The notes under the pieces were generated by a model, which was not told where the DNA came from, did not search any database, and saw only the letters and a program-made list of their open reading frames with translations. A program made the translations under genes and the position numbers. A DNA stretch of 64,000 nucleotides, from contig JAEUKK010000131.1 in the NCBI GenBank assembly GCA_016792625.1, positions 1-64,000 of the forward strand, given 5' to 3'. Below are positions 58,503 to 64,000 of the stretch, piece after piece; the stretch's first letter is position 1; each line of letters opens with the position of its first letter. Source of the stretch: Deltaproteobacteria bacterium. GTDB taxonomy: Bacteria; Myxococcota_A; UBA796; UBA2385.

Positions 58503-59597
58503 GTGGGTCTGCCGCTCTACCTCCGCGCTTGGCTGACCACGGCGGGCCTCGCGGCCGACCCGTTCGGTTTCTCGGGCGGCCTCGGGCCGATCCCCCTGGA
58601 TCAACGCCCTGAAGGCGGCACGGGCTGGATGGCCTCGGCCGACTGCGGCGACTGCCACCCCGCGCAGCTGCGCCAGTGGAACGACAGCCGACATCACCGT
58701 GCCTTCACCAATGACCTGTTCCAAGCGGGGCTCATCGCCGAACCGATGGCTTTTTGCGTCAACTGCCACGCGCCCACCGCCCCGCAGGTGGCCGAGGTGT
58801 TGCCCAATTTACCAGCCTACGCGGCCCTCGCGCCCCGTGGGGTGCCCGGCCCCGTCCCGGCCCTGCTTCCGGAGCCCCGCGCGGCGGACGGGGTGGGCTG
58901 CGCGGCCTGCCACCTGCGCGACGGCGCGGTGCTCAGCGCCGGCCCCGAGGCGCCCGCCGCCCCGCACCCGATCCGGATTGAGCCCAGCTTTGGCACCGCC
59001 GCCGCCTGCCGGGCCTGCCACCAATTCCTCGCGCCCGACCGACCGAGCGCGCCGCGCTGGTGGATGCAGTCGACCTGGGCGGAGTGGCAGATCAGCGTTC
59101 CAGACGGCGATCCCGACTGCCTTGACTGCCATATGAAGGGCGGCGACCACGCGATGACCGGGGCCCACGACCTCGAACGCCTGCGCGGCGCGCTCGAGGT
59201 CCGCCCGGTGCCGGGGGGCCTCCGCCTGACCGCCCAGGGCGTCGGGCACCGCCTGCCCACGGGGGACCTGTTCCGGGCCATCACCGTCGAGATCGCCCGC
59301 GGCGAGGCTGTTCCCGCCGCATCTGCCCGCGCAGAGGGCTGGGAGGAGCTCTGGCGCGCCGGCCGCCGCTTCTCGGCGGTCGAGGGGCCGGACGGCGCCC
59401 TCCACAAGCAGCCTATCGAGGACAGCCGGCTCTGGCCCGACCAGCCGGTCTTCGTCCCCCTGCCTGACCAACCAGGGTTAAGCTGGCGGGTCCGCTACCA
59501 CTATGGCGCGCCCCACGACCTCCTCCGCGGCTTGGCGCCGCTTGAGGCCTGGGTGCTGACCCTCTCCGATGGGCGGCTTCCCCTCCCCTCGCGTTGA
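58503..59597 (+). CDS. Pentahaem c-type cytochrome protein
   Basis: 364 aa with five CXXCH sites: CGDCH, CVNCH, CAACH, CRACH and CLDCH, within residues about 48-215. The first (MASADCGDCHPAQLRQWNDSRH) resembles cytochrome c554-type proteins. The C-terminal 130 residues lack haem sites and look like a beta-sandwich. GTG 58503 follows GAGGG. The N-terminus (LPLYLRAWLTTAGLAADP) is not a clear signal peptide although haem attachment needs export, so the start may be wrong. It follows the operon after a 39-nt gap. Confidence 0.82.
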   Translation: MGLPLYLRAWLTTAGLAADPFGFSGGLGPIPLDQRPEGGTGWMASADCGDCHPAQLRQWNDSRHHRAFTNDLFQAGLIAEPMAFCVNCHAPTAPQVAEVLPNLPAYAALAPRGVPGPVPALLPEPRAADGVGCAACHLRDGAVLSAGPEAPAAPHPIRIEPSFGTAAACRACHQFLAPDRPSAPRWWMQSTWAEWQISVPDGDPDCLDCHMKGGDHAMTGAHDLERLRGALEVRPVPGGLRLTAQGVGHRLPTGDLFRAITVEIARGEAVPAASARAEGWEELWRAGRRFSAVEGPDGALHKQPIEDSRLWPDQPVFVPLPDQPGLSWRVRYHYGAPHDLLRGLAPLEAWVLTLSDGRLPLPSR

Positions 59598-59635
59598 CCC
59601 GACCCCCTTTACCCCTCCCCGTCCCTGGATGGCTG

Positions 59636-60940
59636 ATGCACCGCTCCTCCCTCCCCCTGCTGCTCGCGACCCTTGCCCTTGGCGCTACGCCCGCCCACGC
59701 CGAAGAGGGCCGGCTGCACCCCCGTGTCGTCACGGCGAGCTCCGCGTTACAGAGCAACTGGGCGCAGTTTCAGGAAAACTACCAGCCCAACTATGTGGCC
59801 GATGACAACCCCGCGACCGCCTGGGTCGAGGGTGTCTCGGGCGACGGGGTGGGCGAGCGGCTGACCCTGCAGGTGGGGCCGGCCCGTGGCGCGACAGCGG
59901 TGACGGTGCGGCTGCGCGCGGGCTACCAGAAGTCCGAAGGGCTGCTCAAGGCCAACGCCGCACCCAAGCGGGTGCGCATCGACGCGAAGAACGCCACGGG
60001 GGTGGTCGCGACCGGTGAGCTGAGCCTGCCCCGCGCGATGGGCTGGCAAGAGCTTCGCCTCAACTTGCCGGCCGACAGCACGCTGAGCGCCGTCGAGATC
60101 ACCATTCTCGAGGTGCACCCCGGCAGCAAGTACGCCGACACCTGCATCTCGGACGTGGCGGTGGTGCTGAGCTCGACCGAACCATACCGCGCTTCGGTCG
60201 AGAACGCCCGCCAGCAAGCCATCCTGCGCTGGATCGAGAGCCGGCGGGCCATGGCCGCAGCCTTTGCGGCGGCGCCCAAGGCCTACCCCTTCGCTTCGCA
60301 GGAGTTCGCCGAGCAGAAGCTCCCGGACCCCACCCCGGCCCAGCTCGCGCAGCTGCGCGCCGCGGCAACGGAGACCGACGCGCTGCTCGCCAAAGGCCCG
60401 ATGTGGCGCCCCACCCGCAAGTCGCCCCCGGCGCCTTTGCCCGACGGTCTGCATCAAGCTCTCAACGCGGTGGATGATGCGCTTTTGGCCGGCGAGACCA
60501 GCTTCTTCGAGACCGGGGACGCCTGGGTCAAGTTTGGTACCGAAGGCGGGATTATTGATGGCTGGACCACCGATACAAGGCGAGGCGCGTCGCACGTCGA
60601 GTGGCGCGACCAACCCGGCGGGGCGCCCCGAGCCGTCGCTTGGCGGCACCGAGCCTCCGGCGACGACCGGGTTCGGTGGTCGACCGACACCCACATGCTG
60701 GTGCGCTACGACGATGTAGGTCGCGCGGCTTCCGTTTACGTGCGAGCCGAGGAACGCGGCGAACTCCACAGGATGCTGGAGCGGCTGGTTCAACTCGAGT
60801 GGAGCACTGAGGGCAAGCTGCGCGCGGTCACAGAGGTGTACGCGTCGGCGGTGCTCGAGCCGGGCATTGAGAACGGAGGGGATGCCAAGTACAGGAGCGC
60901 CACGCGCTACACCGCGTCGAGCGCCCCATCGTCGCCCTGA
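59636..60940 (+). CDS. Exported protein with NADase-type glycan-binding (discoidin-like) domain
   Basis: 434 aa from ATG 59636, which gives a clean signal peptide (MHRSSLPLLLATLALGATPAHA). Residues about 25-170 form a discoidin-like module: NYVADDNPATAWVEGVSGDGVGE, LTLQVGP, and CISDVAVV near its end. This is the pattern of the NADase-type glycan-binding domain. The rest, about 260 residues, is unrecognised. TTG 59594 would add 14 residues. It partly follows the pentahaem gene (38 nt) but may be transcribed separately. Confidence 0.75.
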   Translation: MHRSSLPLLLATLALGATPAHAEEGRLHPRVVTASSALQSNWAQFQENYQPNYVADDNPATAWVEGVSGDGVGERLTLQVGPARGATAVTVRLRAGYQKSEGLLKANAAPKRVRIDAKNATGVVATGELSLPRAMGWQELRLNLPADSTLSAVEITILEVHPGSKYADTCISDVAVVLSSTEPYRASVENARQQAILRWIESRRAMAAAFAAAPKAYPFASQEFAEQKLPDPTPAQLAQLRAAATETDALLAKGPMWRPTRKSPPAPLPDGLHQALNAVDDALLAGETSFFETGDAWVKFGTEGGIIDGWTTDTRRGASHVEWRDQPGGAPRAVAWRHRASGDDRVRWSTDTHMLVRYDDVGRAASVYVRAEERGELHRMLERLVQLEWSTEGKLRAVTEVYASAVLEPGIENGGDAKYRSATRYTASSAPSSP

Positions 60941-61050
60941 GGGAAGCAATCTGCGGCCGCTGCGGAGCCTGGGGCACCAACCACACGGCGCTATGAAGGT
61001 GGGGCCCGGCGGTGCTCCGCCGGCTCCCCAACCCTCCGCAGGAGCCATCC

Positions 61051-61650
61051 ATGACCAGCCTCAGCCGCAGCCTCCGCCTCGCCCTCTCCGCCGCCGTCCT
61101 CGGCCTCGGCCTGCCCGCCGCCGCCGCCAGCTACGCCATCGACCCGGGCCATACGAACGTCGGCTTTAAGGTCAAGCACATGATGGTGAGCAACGTGCGC
61201 GGCAGCTTCGGCGAGGTCTCGGGCACCGTCGACTACGACGCCGCCAAGCCCGAGGCGACCAAGGTCCAGGCGGTGGTCAAGGCCGCCACCATCAAGACCG
61301 GCGACGCGAAGCGCGACGAGCACCTCGTCGCCCCCGACTTCTTCGACGCGGTCAAGTTCCCCGAGATCAAGTTCAGCTCGACCAGCGTGAAGAACGTCAG
61401 CGCCACTGGCTTCGACGTGGTGGGCGACCTGACCATGCGCGGCGTGACCAAGCCGATCACCTTCCACTTCACCAAGCCCTCGGCCGAAGCCAAAGATCCG
61501 TGGGGCAACACCAAGTCCGGCTTCACCGCCACGGCGAAGATCAACCGCCAGGACTGGGGCGTGAGCTGGAGCAAGACCACCGACCAGGGCGGCGTTGTCG
61601 TCAGCGACGAGGTTGAGATCGAGATCGAGGTCGAGCTGAACAAGAAGTAA
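61051..61650 (+). CDS. YceI family periplasmic lipid-binding protein
   Basis: 199 aa. Signal peptide (LRLALSAAVLGLGLPAAAA), then YAIDPGHTNVGFKVKHMMVSNVRGSFGEVSG, FDAVKFPEIKFSSTSV and DLTMRGVTKPITFHF, the complete YceI lipocalin-like signature for binding isoprenoid or amide-linked lipids. GCAGGAG lies 6 nt before ATG 61051. After the stop comes a small hairpin (AGGCGC-GCA-GCGCCT, 61664-61678) without a T-run and then the palindrome GTCAC-A-GTGAC (61681-61691). Confidence 0.95.
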   Translation: MTSLSRSLRLALSAAVLGLGLPAAAASYAIDPGHTNVGFKVKHMMVSNVRGSFGEVSGTVDYDAAKPEATKVQAVVKAATIKTGDAKRDEHLVAPDFFDAVKFPEIKFSSTSVKNVSATGFDVVGDLTMRGVTKPITFHFTKPSAEAKDPWGNTKSGFTATAKINRQDWGVSWSKTTDQGGVVVSDEVEIEIEVELNKK

Positions 61651-61707
61651 GCCAGCCCTGGCGAGGCGCGCAGCGCCTGTGTCACAGTGACCCGCTGAGG
61701 ACACACG

Positions 61708-62820
61708 ATGCGCGCCCCGCTGCCCCGAAGCCGACCGCCGGCACGGCACCCCGCCTCGGTCGCGCTGGTCGACTTGGCGGCGCTGGCCAGCCTCGCCGCC
61801 GGCCCCGAGGACGAGCTCCAGCTCGGCGCGGCGCTGGCCGCGGCCGCAGCGCAAGCGACCGGCGCGCGTGCGGCCACCGTCTGGTCACAGCCCCCGGCCG
61901 GCACCGGAGCGGCGGCCCGCTGCCTCGGCGCTTGGCTCTGCCCGCACTGCGCCGACGCAGAGCCCACCCGAAGCGCCGCCTTGACCCTGCCTTTGCGCAG
62001 CGCAGGCCTCACCGTGGGCCAGCTCTCGCTGGAGGGCCTCGAGCCCGCTGGGCCCCACCCTGCCGCGCGATCTCCCGGGGTGATCGCCGATGATCCGCGC
62101 CTCGCTCCGGTGCTCGCGGTGGGCGCCCTCGGCCTCGCCGCACGCCAAGCGCAGGACCGCGCCAAGGCCGACCTCGCCGAGCGCGAGCGCCTCGTGCACG
62201 ACTTCAAGAGCCCTGCGGCGGCGATCGAGCAGGCCATCGTCGAGGTCGTCGCCACCGCGGCGCTGAACCGCGATGACGCCGAGCTTTTGCAGCTGGTTGG
62301 GCAGCAGGCCCGCGCGATCCAGCAGCGGGCGGCGCGGCTATTGGGGCGCCCGCTGGGCGGCGGGCAGACCAACCTCGCCCAGGTCGCTGAAGAGGTGGTC
62401 GCCGCGGCGCGGCCCTTCGCCCGGGCCCAGCGGCGCGAGCTGGTCCTGCTGGTCGTGGACCGGCCGCTCGCCCGGGTCGACACCACCGATGCGGTGCGCG
62501 CGGTCGAGAACCTCGTAATGAACGCCATTCAGCACACCCCGCCGGGCGGTGCGGTGCAGGTGGTGGTCGCCGAGGACCGGGGCCGCGCGCTCTGCGAGGT
62601 GCGGGACCACGGGCCGGGCCTTCCGCCCCAGACCCTGGCCGCCCTGCGCGCCGGCGCGCCGCTGCCGACCGGCGCGGACGGTCGCGGACATGGGCTGGGC
62701 ATCTCGCGCGACGTCGCCACCGCGGCGGGCGGCAGCCTCGACGCGAGCGCGCCAAACGAGGGGCCCGGGCTGGTGCTCGGGCTGCGCCTGCCCCTGGGCC
62801 AGGACCGGCGCGGCGGTTGA
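61708..62820 (+). CDS. Soluble sensor histidine kinase with GAF-like input domain
   Basis: 370 aa, no transmembrane helix. Residues about 20-150 are a GAF-like sensor that includes CLGAWLCPHC, which could bind metal or sense redox state. His164 in RLVHDFKSPAAA is the phosphoacceptor. NLVMNAIQH, DHGPGLP and GRGHGLGIS form a full ATP site. No response regulator is adjacent. ATG 61708 is 7 nt from GAGG. Confidence 0.88.
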   Translation: MRAPLPRSRPPARHPASVALVDLAALASLAAGPEDELQLGAALAAAAAQATGARAATVWSQPPAGTGAAARCLGAWLCPHCADAEPTRSAALTLPLRSAGLTVGQLSLEGLEPAGPHPAARSPGVIADDPRLAPVLAVGALGLAARQAQDRAKADLAERERLVHDFKSPAAAIEQAIVEVVATAALNRDDAELLQLVGQQARAIQQRAARLLGRPLGGGQTNLAQVAEEVVAAARPFARAQRRELVLLVVDRPLARVDTTDAVRAVENLVMNAIQHTPPGGAVQVVVAEDRGRALCEVRDHGPGLPPQTLAALRAGAPLPTGADGRGHGLGISRDVATAAGGSLDASAPNEGPGLVLGLRLPLGQDRRGG

Positions 62821-62830
62821 CCCCCTCCGC

Positions 62831-64000
62831 CTAGGCCTGGGTCGCCAGGGCCGCGGCGCGCTGGGCCTCGGGCGGCGCCCCCCGCCACGCCTCCTCCAAA
62901 GCAGCCTGCAGCGCGAGCTTCAGGCCCGGGCCAGCGGCGACCCCGGCGGCGATGAGGGCGTGGCCGTCCACCGCGGCCCGCGTCGCGCGCCCCTCCTCCC
63001 ACCACCAGTCCAACAAGGCCAGCTCGGGGCCAGGCGTGGGGTCCCTGCCCTGGATCGCGGCGGCGAGCACGCACAGCTCGACGGGGTCGAGGGCCTGCAG
63101 CGCCCGACCCGCCCGGCCGCGGTCTGCTCCGGCCGCGCCGAGCGCCCGCCGCGCCCCGGCGACCCGCCCCGGCCCCTCCACAAACCGCCGCTGATCATGT
63201 CGATCACCAGGGACGATCCGCAGCATCGCCTCGCGGTCAGGCCCCTCGAGCAGGGTCGACAGCCAGAGGAAGGCGCAGCGGCCCCGATCTGCGCGGCGGC
63301 GCCCCGCCTCGTCGATCACGAGCCGGAGCTGCTCCAGCGCGCGGGCGTCGGGGCTCAGGCGGGGGTGGAGCGCGCCGAGCACCCCCCACTCTCCGAGCAA
63401 GCGCAGCGCCGGCTCGGGGGCGGGCTCGACGAAGATCCGCTGCAGCTCGTGGCCGAGGCGCTCCAGGCCCAGGCGGCCGAGGGTGCCCGCGCGCACCAGC
63501 CCGCTCATCAGGCCGCGGGTGCCCGGCGCGAGGTGCAGCCCAAAACGCCCACAGAAGCGGGCCGCCCGCAGCGCGCGGGTCGGATCATCTTGCAGGGACA
63601 TGCCGTGAAGGGCGCGCAGCACGCCATCCTGAAGGTCGCCCCAGCCGCCGAAGGGGTCGATGATCTGGCCGCGGCGGGCCGGGGTGAGCTCCACGGCCAT
63701 CGCGTTGACCGTGAAGTCGCGGCGCACCAAGTCCTGCTCGACGCTCGACGGCCGCACCTCGGGGAGGGCCGCAAGCTCGGGGTAGGTCTCGGCCCGGGCG
63801 GTGGCCAGATCGAGCTCCTCGCCAGGGGTTGGGCGCCACTTCGCGGTGAGGAAGGCCTCGTGCACCAGCAGCGCGCCGCCGAAGCGCGCGGCCAAGGCCC
63901 GGCCCAAACGCGCGGCGCCCCCCTCGCCCTCGACCATCAGATCGACGTCCCGCACGGGCCTGTGAAGGAGCAGGTCGCGCACCGGCCCGCCGACCAAGAA
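62831..64000 (-). CDS. CCA tRNA nucleotidyltransferase / poly(A) polymerase family protein, 5'-truncated
   Basis: The frame remains open past the window edge. It reads FLVGGPVRDLLL at the edge, so the true start lies outside. Class II nucleotidyltransferase motifs are GGPVRD, RDVDLMVEG (metal Asp pair), VRRDFTVNAMAVE and DPTRALRAARFCGRFGL. It adds CCA to tRNA 3' ends or A tails to RNA; the two cannot be separated by motif. The C-terminus is helical and alanine-rich. Confidence 0.9.
   Translation of the reverse strand, partial: FLVGGPVRDLLLHRPVRDVDLMVEGEGGAARLGRALAARFGGALLVHEAFLTAKWRPTPGEELDLATARAETYPELAALPEVRPSSVEQDLVRRDFTVNAMAVELTPARRGQIIDPFGGWGDLQDGVLRALHGMSLQDDPTRALRAARFCGRFGLHLAPGTRGLMSGLVRAGTLGRLGLERLGHELQRIFVEPAPEPALRLLGEWGVLGALHPRLSPDARALEQLRLVIDEAGRRRADRGRCAFLWLSTLLEGPDREAMLRIVPGDRHDQRRFVEGPGRVAGARRALGAAGADRGRAGRALQALDPVELCVLAAAIQGRDPTPGPELALLDWWWEEGRATRAAVDGHALIAAGVAAGPGLKLALQAALEEAWRGAPPEAQRAAALATQA

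Noticed and set aside
53400..59471. Long minus-strand frames opposite the DUF1501 operon
   Set aside because: All are antisense to genes with clear lipoboxes, haem sites or Tat signals; the mirrored translations lack motifs.

Overview
The window is very G+C-rich (about 70% by eye) and almost fully coding. It looks like a chromosomal segment of a myxobacterium-like organism (Myxococcota, formerly Deltaproteobacteria). The reasons are the AgmX/PglI-type C-terminal domain, a MYXO-CTERM-like sorting segment, thrombospondin type-3/OmpA proteins, many lipoproteins with CXXCH haem sites, abundant signalling proteins and the conserved translation gene order. No phage, insertion sequence, CRISPR array, rRNA or tRNA was seen.

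Layout. 1-8650 (minus): housekeeping run secA, rpsB, tsf, pyrH, frr, uppS, cdsA, then a partial ArnT/PMT-type glycosyltransferase. 8920-12745 (minus): M23 peptidase, PP2C phosphatase, rsmA, tsaD. 12755-19129 (minus): a Gld-type ABC operon (ATPase, permease, GldG-like, DUF4340) ending in an UshA-like tetrahaem protein. That last gene is readable at full length only if an in-frame TGA (14171-14173) is selenocysteine. The TGA is followed by a bacterial SECIS-like hairpin with a GGUCU apical loop, 18 nt downstream as in E. coli fdhF. This is the most notable find in the window. 19241-23894 (mostly plus): SurA-N-like protein, RimI, a degenerate deacetylase-like exported protein, an AgmX-like protein (minus) and a coiled-coil/zinc protein.

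23928-29404: CPBP intramembrane protease and larE (minus), then a 1195-residue TSP3-OmpA protein (plus) with a MYXO-CTERM-like segment in its middle. 29499-33344 (plus): FHA-GGDEF cyclase, sensor kinase and OmpR-type regulator. 33428-38329: SDR, flavin reductase, a small unknown, a tail-anchored pseudokinase and an MBL hydrolase. 38368-44184 (minus): ComEA-like, tsaE, truB, rbfA, then an acyl-CoA-type cluster (biotin-carboxylase-like pseudoenzyme, BKACE, crotonase). 44268-49392: DUF2520 protein, small conserved protein, rpmB, a degenerate hybrid kinase with a Rieske protein (minus), and a cysteine-less rhodanese.

49396-52693: Slt-type lytic transglycosylase and a PRC-barrel protein (minus). 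52962-59597 (plus): a tightly packed export operon (lipoprotein, DUF1549-like monohaem protein, Tat-exported DUF1501 protein, monohaem lipoprotein, a paralogue of the first lipoprotein, pentahaem protein). 59636-64000: a discoidin/NADase-type exported protein, YceI, a GAF-type histidine kinase and a partial tRNA nucleotidyltransferase (minus).

A recurring theme is enzyme folds lacking catalytic residues: pseudokinase, histidine kinase without His, rhodanese without Cys, biotin carboxylase without its active site, and an SDR without Ser. Functional names rest on motif recognition by reading; no database search was possible.
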